A model generated the notes under the pieces. That model did not search any database and had not been told where the DNA came from. It worked only from the letters and a program-made list of their open reading frames with translations. Below are positions 1-8,672 of a DNA stretch of 64,000 nucleotides, piece after piece. This DNA comes from Shinella lacus (GTDB lineage: Bacteria > Pseudomonadota > Alphaproteobacteria > Rhizobiales > Rhizobiaceae), in NCBI RefSeq assembly GCF_010994755.1, contig NZ_WHSB02000010.1, positions 122,093 to 186,092 of the forward strand, written 5' to 3'. Each line of letters starts with the position of its first letter. Within the stretch, counting starts at the first letter, position 1. A program made the position numbers and the translations under genes.

Positions 1-597
1 CTGCTCTATTCCGATGGCCAGACATTGCCCAATCTCACGGGCCGCGAAGACCTCGGCAACCAGGGTTTCAGCTATCTCGGCTCCGGCTCGATCCTCGGGC
101 TTCCGGTCTCCGTGTGGATTCTCATCGTCGTGGCGCTGGGTGCGGCCTATTTCGCCCGCTTCGTGCCACTCGGCCGGCATATCTTTGCGGTCGGCGGCAA
201 TGAGCGCGCGTCGCGCATGTCCGGCATCCGCGTCAATCGCGTCAAGATGTTCGTCTACATGTTCTCCGGCTTCTGCGCGGCGATCGTCGGCCTCATCATT
301 TCGTCCGAGCTGATGGCCTCGCATCCGGCGACCGGCACCAATCTGGAACTCAACGCCATTGCCGCGGCGGTTTTGGGCGGTACATCCATGTCTGGCGGGC
401 GCGGCACGATCGGCGGCACGATCATCGGCGCCTTCGTGATCGGCATTCTGTCCGACGGGTTGGTGATGATGGGCGTGAGTTCGTTCTGGCAGATGGTGAT
501 CAAGGGGCTCGTGATCATCGTCGCCGTGGTGGTCGACCAGGCGCAGCGCCGGTTGCAGCAGCGCGTGACCCTGATGCAGATGGCAAAGGCAGGCTGA
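1..597 (+). CDS. Sugar ABC transporter permease, RbsC type (5' end outside window)
   Basis: The frame is open from the first base, so the N-terminus lies upstream. The visible 198 residues are the C-terminal half of a BPD_transp_2 permease: hydrophobic helices alternate with the cytoplasmic loop GRHIFAVGGNERASRMSGI, which in this family contacts the ATPase, followed by the conserved GTSMSGGRGTIGGTIIGA segment. RbsC-type permeases import pentoses and related sugars with a periplasmic binding protein and a double ATPase, which would be upstream. The dehydrogenase gene starts 3 bases after the stop, so the two are probably one operon. That makes D-apiose or another branched sugar the likely cargo, which is inference from context. 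Confidence 0.9.
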   Translation: MLYSDGQTLPNLTGREDLGNQGFSYLGSGSILGLPVSVWILIVVALGAAYFARFVPLGRHIFAVGGNERASRMSGIRVNRVKMFVYMFSGFCAAIVGLIISSELMASHPATGTNLELNAIAAAVLGGTSMSGGRGTIGGTIIGAFVIGILSDGLVMMGVSSFWQMVIKGLVIIVAVVVDQAQRRLQQRVTLMQMAKAG

Positions 598-599
598 GC

Positions 600-1634
600 A
601 TGGTGGCATTCAAGGGTGCATTGATCGGCTGCGGCTTCTTCGCCGTCAACCAGATGCATGGCTGGCAGGACCTGGCCGACGTGGAGATCGTGGCGATCTG
701 CGACCATGATCCGGAGCGGCTGAGAATTGTCGGCGACCAGTTCGGCGTGACGCGGCGCTACCAGTCGGCGGAAGAGATGTTTGCCGAAGGCGGCTTCGAT
801 TTCGTCGACATCGCCACGACGGTCGGCAGCCACCGGGCGCTGGTGGAACTTGCCGCCAGCCACAAGGTGCCGGCGATCTGCCAAAAGCCCTTTGCGCCGA
901 CGCTGGAGGATGCCAAGGCCATGGTGGCGGCCGCCGAAAAGGCCGGCATCCCGCTGATGATCCACGAGAATTTCCGCTGGCAGACGCCGATCCTCGCCGT
1001 CAAGGCGGTGCTGGAGAGCGGTGCGATCGGCTCGCCCTTCTGGGGTCGTGTGTCCTTCCGCTCCGGTTTCGATGTCTTCTCCGGCCAGCCCTATCTCGCG
1101 AAGGGCAAGCGCTTCATCATCGAGGATCTCGGCATCCATTCGCTGGATATCGCCCGCTTCCTGTTCGGCGATGCCAGCCGCATGACCGCCCGCACGCGCC
1201 GCATCAACCCGGCCATTGCCGGCGAGGACGTGGCGACGATGCTGCTCGACCACGAGAACGGCATCACCTCCATCGTCGATGTCAGCTATGCCACCAAGCT
1301 GCCTGAAGAACCGTTCCCGGAAACCTTCGTCGAGATCGATGCAAGCGAGGGCACCTTGCGGCTCGGCAAGGACTACAAACTCACCGTGCACGGGCCGAAT
1401 GGAACGACGCAGAGCACCGTTGCGCCGAACCTGCTGCCCTGGGCCTCGCGGCCCTGGCACAATATCCAGGAGAGCGTTGCGCTCATCCAGAAGCACTGGA
1501 TCGAGCGGCTGGCTGAGGGGAGGGAGCCGGATACATCCGGCCGGGACAATCTCAAAACCTTCGCACTGGTCGAAGCCGCCTATCTCAGCGCCGAGCGCGG
1601 CGAGACCGTAAGGCTGGGAGACCTGCTCGGATGA
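600..1634 (+). CDS. apsD: Gfo/Idh/MocA-family sugar dehydrogenase, probable D-apiose dehydrogenase
   Basis: A 344-aa NAD(P)-dependent oxidoreductase. The N-terminal Rossmann fold has GCGFFA at residues 10-15. The usual EKP lysine motif appears as Q-K-P at 95-97, and the E-D-L-G-I-H active-site segment lies at about 175-180. Length is normal for the family. Its neighbours (a 622-aa lactonase-like protein, a RuBisCO-like protein and a DUF1537 kinase) match the published oxidative D-apiose pathway, in which this family oxidises D-apiose to D-apionolactone. The next gene overlaps by 4 bases. The fold is certain; the substrate is inferred from context. Confidence 0.75.
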   Translation: MVAFKGALIGCGFFAVNQMHGWQDLADVEIVAICDHDPERLRIVGDQFGVTRRYQSAEEMFAEGGFDFVDIATTVGSHRALVELAASHKVPAICQKPFAPTLEDAKAMVAAAEKAGIPLMIHENFRWQTPILAVKAVLESGAIGSPFWGRVSFRSGFDVFSGQPYLAKGKRFIIEDLGIHSLDIARFLFGDASRMTARTRRINPAIAGEDVATMLLDHENGITSIVDVSYATKLPEEPFPETFVEIDASEGTLRLGKDYKLTVHGPNGTTQSTVAPNLLPWASRPWHNIQESVALIQKHWIERLAEGREPDTSGRDNLKTFALVEAAYLSAERGETVRLGDLLG

Positions 1635-3499
1635 GTGCGGACCCGTTCCAGCTCTATGGCACCGACGAGCGCGAGCCGGAAAGCTGGTCTCTTGCCGTGG
1701 GCGCGCTCGGCGTCGTGCTTCAGGACGGCATTCTTCGCACCTTGCGTTTTCGCGGCCATGAGGTCCTGCGCGCCATCGCCTTTCTGGTACGCGACAAGGA
1801 CTGGGGCACATGCAGCGCGGCGATCGCCGACCTCGCCATCGAGGAGACCGAACGCGGCTTTTCGGTCAGCTATCGCGCCCGTTTTACTGCGCCCTCCGGC
1901 GCGCATCTCGATTGTGATATCGGCATCTCGGGCACTGCCGAAGGCGTGAGCTTTTCGGCCGATTGCGTGAGCGACGCCGATTTCGAGACGGCGCGGGCCG
2001 GCTTCGTGGTGCTGCATCCGGTGGTCGGCCTGGCGGGCCAGCCGGTGCAGGTTCGGCATGGCGATGGCAGTCTTGAACTGGCGCGCTGGCCAGACGAGAT
2101 CGAGCCCTGGCAGCCGTTCAAGGATATCGCAGCGATCATGCACAGCGTCGCGCCCGGCATCGAGGCGACGACGGAATTCGGCGGCGATATCTTCGAGATG
2201 GAGGACCAGCGCAACTGGACCGACGGGTCCTACAAGACCTATGTGCGGCCGCTGGCGCTGCCCTGGCCCTATCTCGTGCCGGCGAACCAGCCGTTCAGCC
2301 AGCGGATTTCCGTCGCAATCCAGGCGGAGGAGGTCGCCGCCACCGCCGCCGGCACGGAGGAGGTGATTTCGGTCGAGTTGAAATCGACGCCGCTGCGGTT
2401 TTCCGAACTCGGCATCTGTCTTAGGCCGGAATGTTTTGCGGAGGAAGTGGCCGCGCTCGACCTCCTCGGGATGATCGGCGCGCGGCACCTGATTGCGCAT
2501 TTCGATCCCGGCGCGGGCCATGGCCAGGCGGCGCTTAAGGGCTACGCGGAGATTGCTGCCCGCTCAGGCCTCAAGGTGACGCTGGAACTTGCCGTGCCCT
2601 GCCTGCGCCCGCTCGACGAGGAGATGGCGGAATTCGCCGCCCTTGTCGGTCATTGCAATCTTACGCTCGACACGCTGTTCGTCTGCCCTTCGGTCGATCG
2701 CCAATCGACGCCGCCGGGCAGCGCGTGGCCGGATTGCCCGCCGCTGGAGGATCTTTATGCCGCCGCGCGCGCAGCCTTTCCCGGCATCCGGCTTGGCGGC
2801 GGCATGATGAGCTATTTCACGGAGCTGAACCGCAAGCGCGTGCCCGGCGATCCCATCGATTATATCAGCCATTGCACCAACCCGATCGTGCATGCGGCCG
2901 ACGATCTCTCCGTGATGCAGACCTTCGAGGCGCTGCGCTATGTGGTGAGTTCCACCCGCGCGATCTATGGCGACAAGCCCTACCGCATCGGCCCCTCGAC
3001 GATCGCCATGCGGCAGAACCCCTATGGCAGCGCGACGAAGCAGAACCCGGCAGGCGCCCGTATCGCCATGGCCAATGTCGATCCGCGGCACAATGGCCAG
3101 TTCGGCGCGGCCTGGACGCTCGCCTATGCTGCGACGGTGGCGTCGGCGGGGCTGGAGGTCCTGACGCTTTCGACGCTGGCAGGCCCCTTCGGGCTGGTGG
3201 CCGGCGCGGGCGAGCCGGCGACGAAGGATGCGCCGCGACCGCTTGCGCATGTGCTGGCGCGCCTCGGCACCCTGGCAGGCGAGGAGCTGGTCGCCGTCGA
3301 AACGTCGCGGCCGGATGCGGTGCTGGGCCTGGCCTCGAAGCACCGGCTGCTGCTGGCCAATATCACGCCGGAAGCGAAGGCAGTCGAGCTTGCCGCCAAG
3401 CCGCGCAAGGTTCTGGAGATTGGCGCTGAGGGCACGGAACTGCCGGCGGAGGCGCAGATCATGCTGCCGCCCTATGGCTGCATCGAGGTCGTGCTTTAA
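1631..3499 (+). CDS. apnL: Probable D-apionate lactonase (ApnL-like)
   Basis: A 622-aa protein starting in a 4-base ATGA overlap with the dehydrogenase stop. I see no signal peptide or membrane segment. The N-terminal third is beta-rich. The central part (about residues 250-510) reads like a TIM barrel, with strands such as RHLIAHFDPG, LKVTLELAVPC and IRLGGGMMSYFTELNRKR. The last 100 residues look like a beta domain. Length and position next to a Gfo/Idh/MocA dehydrogenase, a RuBisCO-like protein and a DUF1537 kinase fit ApnL, which opens D-apionolactone to D-apionate. Recognition is mostly from context and size; another sugar-lactone hydrolase is possible. Confidence 0.6.
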   Translation: MSADPFQLYGTDEREPESWSLAVGALGVVLQDGILRTLRFRGHEVLRAIAFLVRDKDWGTCSAAIADLAIEETERGFSVSYRARFTAPSGAHLDCDIGISGTAEGVSFSADCVSDADFETARAGFVVLHPVVGLAGQPVQVRHGDGSLELARWPDEIEPWQPFKDIAAIMHSVAPGIEATTEFGGDIFEMEDQRNWTDGSYKTYVRPLALPWPYLVPANQPFSQRISVAIQAEEVAATAAGTEEVISVELKSTPLRFSELGICLRPECFAEEVAALDLLGMIGARHLIAHFDPGAGHGQAALKGYAEIAARSGLKVTLELAVPCLRPLDEEMAEFAALVGHCNLTLDTLFVCPSVDRQSTPPGSAWPDCPPLEDLYAAARAAFPGIRLGGGMMSYFTELNRKRVPGDPIDYISHCTNPIVHAADDLSVMQTFEALRYVVSSTRAIYGDKPYRIGPSTIAMRQNPYGSATKQNPAGARIAMANVDPRHNGQFGAAWTLAYAATVASAGLEVLTLSTLAGPFGLVAGAGEPATKDAPRPLAHVLARLGTLAGEELVAVETSRPDAVLGLASKHRLLLANITPEAKAVELAAKPRKVLEIGAEGTELPAEAQIMLPPYGCIEVVL

Positions 3500-3502
3500 G
3501 GG

Positions 3503-4219
3503 TTACGTTCGAGCCTTGAGGGCATAAAGCGCGCGGGAGCGTTCCAGGTGCTTGATCATCGCCTTTTCCGCAAAATCGGCGTCGCCCTTTTCGATCGCGC
3601 GGATGATTTCCTCGTGTTCGGCGAGCGTAAAATTCTCGCGGCCCGTCCAGATGAGCATTTCTGTATGATAGGATTTCAGCCAGCCCAGCATCGCGCCGCT
3701 GACGGCGACGAAGATCGGATTGCCGGAAATCTGCGCGATGGCCTGGTGGAACTCCATGTCGGCATCGATGAAGGCGTTGGCATCGCCCAGGCTCTGCTTC
3801 TGCTTGTCGAGCAGCGCGCGCAATTCGGCGATCTGCGCCGGGCTTGCCTTGGCGGCGGCCTCGCGGATCATGCCGCGCTCGAAGAAGATGCGTGCGCTCT
3901 TCAGGTGCTCCAGCGAATCGGACGAGCCGGAAAGCATCAGCTTGGCCGGCAGGTCGACCTGGCGGATGATGGATTCGGCGGTGATGCGCAGCACCTTGGC
4001 GCGCTCGCCCTGCGAAATCTCGACGAGGCCCTTGCCGGCCAGCGCCTGCATGGCCTCGCGGATGGCCGGGCGGCCGACGCCGTAGCGCTCCATCAGTTCG
4101 CGCTCGGAGGGCATGTCGTCGCCGGCCTTCAGCTCGCCGGTCTCGATCATCAGCTTCAGGCGCGCGAAAACCTCGTCGGAGAGTTTTTTGCGGTGGATCG
4201 GTTCGGAAACGACGTTCAT
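3503..4219 (-). CDS. GntR family transcriptional regulator, FCD subfamily
   Basis: A 238-aa regulator. The N-terminal winged helix-turn-helix (about residues 10-75) has the GntR signature with ELKAGDDMPSERELMERYGVGRPAIREAM. The C-terminal all-helical FCD domain (about 90-225) carries the histidine and aspartate positions that bind metal or a small carboxylate ligand (D-x3-H in DADMEFHQAI). It lies between apnL and the RuBisCO-like gene on the opposite strand and diverges from the latter across about 140 bases. A role as local repressor answering to a sugar-acid intermediate is the usual arrangement but is inference here. Confidence 0.85.
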   Translation of the reverse strand: MNVVSEPIHRKKLSDEVFARLKLMIETGELKAGDDMPSERELMERYGVGRPAIREAMQALAGKGLVEISQGERAKVLRITAESIIRQVDLPAKLMLSGSSDSLEHLKSARIFFERGMIREAAAKASPAQIAELRALLDKQKQSLGDANAFIDADMEFHQAIAQISGNPIFVAVSGAMLGWLKSYHTEMLIWTGRENFTLAEHEEIIRAIEKGDADFAEKAMIKHLERSRALYALKART

Positions 4220-4291
4220 GGGTCACCTGGTTTCGACAGGTTTGAATATGCACCAAGTTCCATCGCTGCAACAGGTTTTACGACGGCCAGC

Positions 4292-4319
4292 TTGCAATAA
4301 CATAAATACTCATTATACC
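4292..4319 (+). promoter_or_regulatory. Candidate promoter of the RuBisCO-like gene
   Basis: TTGCAA at 4292-4297 and TATACC at 4314-4319 are 16 bases apart in an A/T-rich patch. They sit about 40 bases before the GTG start at 4361, between the divergent gntR and RLP genes. No convincing inverted repeat for the GntR protein was found. Seen by eye only. Confidence 0.35.
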
Positions 4320-4360
4320 AGCTGATGGGTTTTAACAAGCAGACTATGGGAGGAGAAAGC

Positions 4361-5617
4361 GTGATCCGTCTGACCTATCGGATAGAGACGCCCGGTTCGG
4401 TGGAGGCGATGGCGGTGAAGATCGCCAGCGACCAGTCGACCGGCACCTTCGTGGCGCTGCCGGGGGAGACGGAGGAGCTGAAGGCGCGCGTGGCCGCCCG
4501 TGTCGTCGCCATCCGCCCACTGCCGCCCACGGATCGCGCGTCCTTTCCGGACGAGGCCGGCGGCGCGACGCTGTTCAACCGGGCGGATGTCGATATCGAT
4601 TTTCCGATGGATGCCGTCGGCACTGACCTTTCCGCGCTGATGACGATTGCGATCGGCGGCGTGTTTTCCATCAAGGGCATGACGGGTATCCGCATCGTCG
4701 GCATGCAACTGCCGCAGGAATTTGCCGTCGCGCATCCGGGGCCGCAGTTTGGCGTAGCCGGCAGTTTCGCGCTGACCGGCGTGAAGGACCGGCCGATCAT
4801 CGGCACCATCGTCAAGCCGGCGCTGGGCCTCCGGCCGCATGAGACGGCCGAGATGGTCGGCGAGCTGATCGCGGCCGGTGTCGATTTCATCAAGGACGAC
4901 GAGAAGCTGATGAGCCCGGCCTATTCGCCGCTGAAGGACCGCGTCGCGGCGATCATGCCAAAAATCCTCGATCACGAGCAGAAGACCGGCAAGAAGGTGA
5001 TGTATGCCTTCGGCATCAGCCATGCCGATCCCGACGAGATGATGCGCAACCACGATCTGGTGCTTGCGGCCGGCGGCAATTGCGCCGTCGTCAACATCAA
5101 CTCGATCGGCTTCGGCGGCATGAGCTTCCTGCGCAAGCGCTCCGGCCTCGTGCTGCATGCCCACCGCAACGGCTGGGATATTTTCACGCGCCATGCGGGC
5201 CTCGGTTTCGAGTTTTCCGTCTGGCAGCAATTCTGGCGCCTCCTCGGCGTCGATCAGTTCCAGATCAACGGCATCCGCGTGAAATACTGGGAGCCGGACG
5301 AGAGCTTCGTGCGCTCACACAAGGCGGTCACGACGCCGCTGTTTTTCGAAGGCGATGTGGCGCTGCCGGTCATCGGTTCCGGCCAATGGGGCGGGCAGGC
5401 GCCGGATACGATCGCGGCGACGGGCGGCTCGACGGACCTGCTTTATCTCTGCGGCGGCGGCATTGTCAGCCATCCGGGCGGGCCGGGAGCGGGCGTGAAG
5501 GCGGTCCGGCAGGCCTGGGAGGCGGCGGTCGCGGGCGTGCCGCTCGAAACCTATGCGAAGGACCATCCGGAACTCGCGCAATCCATCGCAAAATTTGTCG
5601 ATGGCAAGGCGGCCTGA
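4361..5617 (+). CDS. oiaX: RuBisCO-like protein, 3-oxo-isoapionate-4-phosphate decarboxylase or transcarboxylase/hydrolase type
   Basis: A large-subunit RuBisCO-fold protein of 418 aa. I start it at GTG 4361 because GGAGGAG at 4349-4355 lies 5 bases upstream; an in-frame ATG at 4325 would add 12 residues but has no comparable site. The carbamylated-lysine motif is intact (G-V-D-F-I-K-D-D-E-K, lysine at residue 178 of this start), so it should bind magnesium and an enolate intermediate. The C-terminal phosphate-binding glycines (CGGGIVSHPGGPGAG) are present. In apiose catabolism such proteins either decarboxylate 3-oxo-isoapionate 4-phosphate (OiaX) or cleave it hydrolytically (OiaT); the sequence alone does not let me choose. 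The kinase making that substrate follows directly. Confidence 0.75.
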   Translation: MIRLTYRIETPGSVEAMAVKIASDQSTGTFVALPGETEELKARVAARVVAIRPLPPTDRASFPDEAGGATLFNRADVDIDFPMDAVGTDLSALMTIAIGGVFSIKGMTGIRIVGMQLPQEFAVAHPGPQFGVAGSFALTGVKDRPIIGTIVKPALGLRPHETAEMVGELIAAGVDFIKDDEKLMSPAYSPLKDRVAAIMPKILDHEQKTGKKVMYAFGISHADPDEMMRNHDLVLAAGGNCAVVNINSIGFGGMSFLRKRSGLVLHAHRNGWDIFTRHAGLGFEFSVWQQFWRLLGVDQFQINGIRVKYWEPDESFVRSHKAVTTPLFFEGDVALPVIGSGQWGGQAPDTIAATGGSTDLLYLCGGGIVSHPGGPGAGVKAVRQAWEAAVAGVPLETYAKDHPELAQSIAKFVDGKAA

Positions 5618-5620
5618 ACC

Positions 5621-6913
5621 ATGACGCGACCGCTGATCAGCTATTATGGCGATGATTTCACCGGCTCGACCGACGTCATGGAGGCGCTCGCCTCGAACGG
5701 CGTCGAGACCGTGCTGTTCCTGAACGTGCCGGATGCGGACCTGCTGTCGCGCTTTGCCGGTGCGCGCGCCTTCGGGCTTGCCGGCACCAGCCGCAGCGAG
5801 ACGCCAGACTGGATGGACGTGCATCTGCGCGAAGCCTTCGGCTGGCTGAAGACGCTCGATGCCGAACTCTGCCACTACAAGGTCTGCTCGACCTTCGATT
5901 CCGCCCCGCAGGTCGGCAGCATCGGCCGGGCGATCGAGATCGGCCGCGCGGTTTTTGGCGAAGCGACGGTGCCGCTCATCGTCGGCGCGCCGCAGATCCG
6001 GCGTTATACCGCCTTCGGCGAGCTCTTCGCCGCCTATCAGGGTCGCAACTACCGCATCGACCGTCACCCCGTCATGTCGCGCCATCCCGTCACGCCGATG
6101 GACGAGGCGAACTTGCTGATGCACCTCGCGCACCAGACGACGCTGTCGTCGGCGCTCGTCGACAATGTCGCGCTTCTTGCAGCGTCCGAGCCGGAAGCAG
6201 CCGATATCCTGCTTATCGACGTGCTGGACGCGGCGACACAGGGCGCCGCCGGGGCGTTGCTCTGGAGCCTGCGCCACAAAAGCCGCTTCGCCTGTGGATC
6301 CTCCGGCATCGAATATGCTCTGATCCCCGCTTGGCAAAACGAGGGCCTGATCGGCGAGAAGCCCGTCTTTGCCGATGCCGGTCCGGTGGACCGCATCGCT
6401 GTCGTCTCCGGCAGTGTTTCGCCCACCACCGAGCGGCAAATCCGCCATGCGCTGGCAAATGGTTTTGCGGGCGTCACGCTCGATCCGCTCGCACTTGCTG
6501 GCGATGACGGCGGGCCGGCGATTGCCGCCGCGATCGAGGCTGGCCTCAAGGTGCTGGAGAGCGGAAGCAGCGTGGTGCTCTACACGGCGCTGGGACCCGC
6601 GGCGGACCGGGGCGGTGACCTCGACGGCGGTGCGCGCCAGCGCCTTGGCCGCGCGCTCGGCCGCATCCAGTCGGCGCTCATCGCGCGTGCCGGGCTCTCC
6701 CGCGCGGTGGTGGCGGGTGGCGATACGTCGAGCCACGCGCTCGGCGAAATGGGCATTTCGGCGCTGACGCTGAAGATGCCGCTGCCGCAGACGCCGGGCT
6801 CGCCGCTCTGCATCGCCCATGGCGGTGCGGCCGATGGCTTGCAGATCGCGCTGAAAGGCGGCCAGGTCGGCGGCGACGACTATTTTTCCATGATCCGCGC
6901 CGGCCGGGCCTGA
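5621..6913 (+). CDS. oiaK: DUF1537 four-carbon acid sugar kinase family, probable 3-oxo-isoapionate kinase
   Basis: A 430-aa protein starting 3 bases after the RuBisCO-like gene. The N-terminal SBD_N domain opens with Y-G-D-D-F-T-G-S-T-D near residues 8-17, the substrate-binding signature of DUF1537 kinases. The C-terminal nucleotide-binding domain has GGDTSSHALGEMGI near residue 366. Members phosphorylate four-carbon and related sugar acids with ATP. Tight linkage to a RuBisCO-like protein points to 3-oxo-isoapionate as substrate (OiaK), whose product is the RLP substrate. The family is certain; the substrate rests on gene context. Confidence 0.75.
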   Translation: MTRPLISYYGDDFTGSTDVMEALASNGVETVLFLNVPDADLLSRFAGARAFGLAGTSRSETPDWMDVHLREAFGWLKTLDAELCHYKVCSTFDSAPQVGSIGRAIEIGRAVFGEATVPLIVGAPQIRRYTAFGELFAAYQGRNYRIDRHPVMSRHPVTPMDEANLLMHLAHQTTLSSALVDNVALLAASEPEAADILLIDVLDAATQGAAGALLWSLRHKSRFACGSSGIEYALIPAWQNEGLIGEKPVFADAGPVDRIAVVSGSVSPTTERQIRHALANGFAGVTLDPLALAGDDGGPAIAAAIEAGLKVLESGSSVVLYTALGPAADRGGDLDGGARQRLGRALGRIQSALIARAGLSRAVVAGGDTSSHALGEMGISALTLKMPLPQTPGSPLCIAHGGAADGLQIALKGGQVGGDDYFSMIRAGRA

Positions 6914-6924
6914 TTTACTTCAGG

Positions 6925-7707
6925 CTAGCTCGGGAACTGGCGGTAACATTCCTCGGCGATCTTTTGGAGCAGGTCGCGGGAAATGTCGCCGGTCACGGCA
7001 TAGCCGAGGTCGCCGTCGATCCAGTAAAAGGTCTCGATGCCGCTGGCGGAGGCGAAACGGAAGCTTGTCGTCTTGTTCTCGCCGTTGCGGCCGACGAGCA
7101 CCGTGACGCGCCGGCCGGCATCGTCCTCGTACATGAACATCGCGCCCGGCTTGTCCGCCACGGGCAGCAGGCGGCCGCCGACCAGCTTGAAGCCGATGGT
7201 TTGCAGGTTCGGCACCTTCAGGTCGGTAATAGAAAGGCGTTTGCCGAGCCAGGTCGCCAGATGTGCCTCCTGGTCGGCGAAGACCTCGACGGGGTGGCGC
7301 ACTTCGCTCGCGTAGATGAGATAGGCGTTGCGCGCCTCGTTCGGTAGCGCATCCATGGCCGTCATCACCGGGGTCTTTTCGAGGAGCATCGGCCCGAAAT
7401 GACCGGCGAGACCGCCGAGCACGAAGACGAGGGCTGCCGCTGCGGCCATGGCAAGACGCGATGGTGCAGATGCCCTGGACGCGGCCGAGCCTGCCGAGAG
7501 CAGCGCGAGATCGGAGGGCCGCGGCGTCGCATAGGGCGCGAAGGCGCCCCGGAGCTCGTCGTTCTGGGCCTGCCAGTCGGCCACCATCTGGGCGGCTTCC
7601 GGGTTTTCGGCGAGGTGGGTTTCCACGCGCTTGCGCTCGGCCTCGCCGAGGAAGCCGTCGGCATAGGCGTGCAGGTCCGTTTCGGAGACGGGGCGGCTCT
7701 CGCTCAT
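6925..7707 (-). CDS. Membrane anti-sigma factor lacking zinc-binding cysteines
   Basis: A 260-aa protein whose N-terminus (DLHAYADGFLGEAERKRVETHL, residues 11-32) resembles the anti-sigma fold that clamps ECF sigma factors. One transmembrane helix spans about residues 85-104, and the C-terminal part, about 150 residues, should be periplasmic. The usual H-x3-C-x2-C zinc motif is absent: the N-terminal domain has no cysteine at all. It overlaps the upstream ECF sigma gene by 4 bases, the usual sign of a sigma/anti-sigma pair. The signal that releases the sigma factor cannot be read from the sequence. Confidence 0.85.
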   Translation of the reverse strand: MSESRPVSETDLHAYADGFLGEAERKRVETHLAENPEAAQMVADWQAQNDELRGAFAPYATPRPSDLALLSAGSAASRASAPSRLAMAAAAALVFVLGGLAGHFGPMLLEKTPVMTAMDALPNEARNAYLIYASEVRHPVEVFADQEAHLATWLGKRLSITDLKVPNLQTIGFKLVGGRLLPVADKPGAMFMYEDDAGRRVTVLVGRNGENKTTSFRFASASGIETFYWIDGDLGYAVTGDISRDLLQKIAEECYRQFPS

Positions 7708-8270
7708 CTGGGGCTCCGCAAGTGAATGACGTTTTCCTCCTGCAATTTCTGCCGCAGCATCTGCCGCGCGCGCGACAGCCGCGACATGACGGTGCCGACC
7801 GGCATCGCCAGCATGTCGGCGACCTCCTGGTAGGAATGGCCTTCGACCGCGACCAGCATCAGCACGGCGCGCGCCTCCTTCGGCAGGGTTTCCAGCGCCT
7901 GGACGAGCCGGTTGCGCGCCAGCGGGTCCGAGGGAAGGGCGCTCGCGGCCACGGTTTCAGCCTCCTCAATGCCGACGGAGGGGCGCCGCGCGATGGCCCG
8001 GCGCGCGTTGAGGTGCAGGTTGGTCATGATCTTGTAGGCCCAGGCGCGGATGTTTGCGCCCTGCCATTGCGAACGATGCGTCAGCGCCTTCTCGACGCAA
8101 TCCTGCAGCAGGTCCTCGCTCTCCGTATCCGAGCGCGTCAGGCTGCGCGAATAGCGCCGAAGCTGCGGCAGGAGGGCGAGGATCTGGGCGTCGAAGGACG
8201 GGGGCGGGGAGGCTGTGCCCTCCCGCCCGCCATGGCCCGGAGCGTCGTTCGGGTCAGGGCTTTGCGACAT
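7704..8270 (-). CDS. ECF-type RNA polymerase sigma factor
   Basis: A 188-aa group IV sigma factor. Region 2 (about residues 30-95) contains DTESEDLLQDCVEKALTHR and WAYKIMTNLHLNARR. Region 4 (about 125-180) contains LPKEARAVLMLVAVEGHSYQEVADML and the -35 recognition helix PVGTVMSRLSRARQMLR. The first 25 residues are a proline/glycine-rich tail, so a later start is possible. The start codon lies inside the end of the upstream COG4315 gene (17-base overlap) and the stop overlaps the anti-sigma gene, so all three are co-transcribed. Confidence 0.9.
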   Translation of the reverse strand: MSQSPDPNDAPGHGGREGTASPPPSFDAQILALLPQLRRYSRSLTRSDTESEDLLQDCVEKALTHRSQWQGANIRAWAYKIMTNLHLNARRAIARRPSVGIEEAETVAASALPSDPLARNRLVQALETLPKEARAVLMLVAVEGHSYQEVADMLAMPVGTVMSRLSRARQMLRQKLQEENVIHLRSPR

Positions 8271-8628
8271 CCCAGACTTCGTTCACGCCGTCGCCGGTGG
8301 TGTCGCCTTCCTTGGTGTCCTTGATCCAGTAGTAGAGCGGCATGCCGTCCTTGGCCCATTGTTTGGCCCCGTCCTTGCGGGTGACGAGCGAATATGCACC
8401 CTCCGCCACCGCATCGGAAGCGGCGATCGCCGGCGGCCAGTTGGTGGCGCATTTGTCGTAGCAGTTGGATTCGCCGGCCTTGTCCTTCTTGAAGGTGTAG
8501 AGCGTCATGCCCTTGTCGCCGGCAAGGATGTCGCCCTTGTCGGTCTTCACGGTCTTGAAGGGTTCGGCGGCGAAAGCGCTGCCCGCCAGGACGGCAACGG
8601 CGAATGGCACGAGGATTAAGAGCTTCAT
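8254..8628 (-). CDS. COG4315 secreted protein
   Basis: A 124-aa exported protein. It has a hydrophobic leader with likely cleavage after A-F-A near residue 21, without a lipobox cysteine. Two family repeats follow, each with a G-M-x-L-Y core (GMTLYTFKKDKAG and GMPLYYWIKDTKEG), separated by the conserved CYDKCATNWPPAIA segment. The biochemical role of this family is unknown. As first gene of an operon with an ECF sigma factor and its anti-sigma it is probably a regulon member or sensor partner in envelope stress. The GGGAGA site 6 bases before the ATG supports the start. Confidence 0.85.
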   Translation of the reverse strand: MKLLILVPFAVAVLAGSAFAAEPFKTVKTDKGDILAGDKGMTLYTFKKDKAGESNCYDKCATNWPPAIAASDAVAEGAYSLVTRKDGAKQWAKDGMPLYYWIKDTKEGDTTGDGVNEVWDVAKP

Positions 8629-8672
8629 GGTCGTCTCCCATCGTTAAGCGACTTTCATGAGCCGCTAATGCC

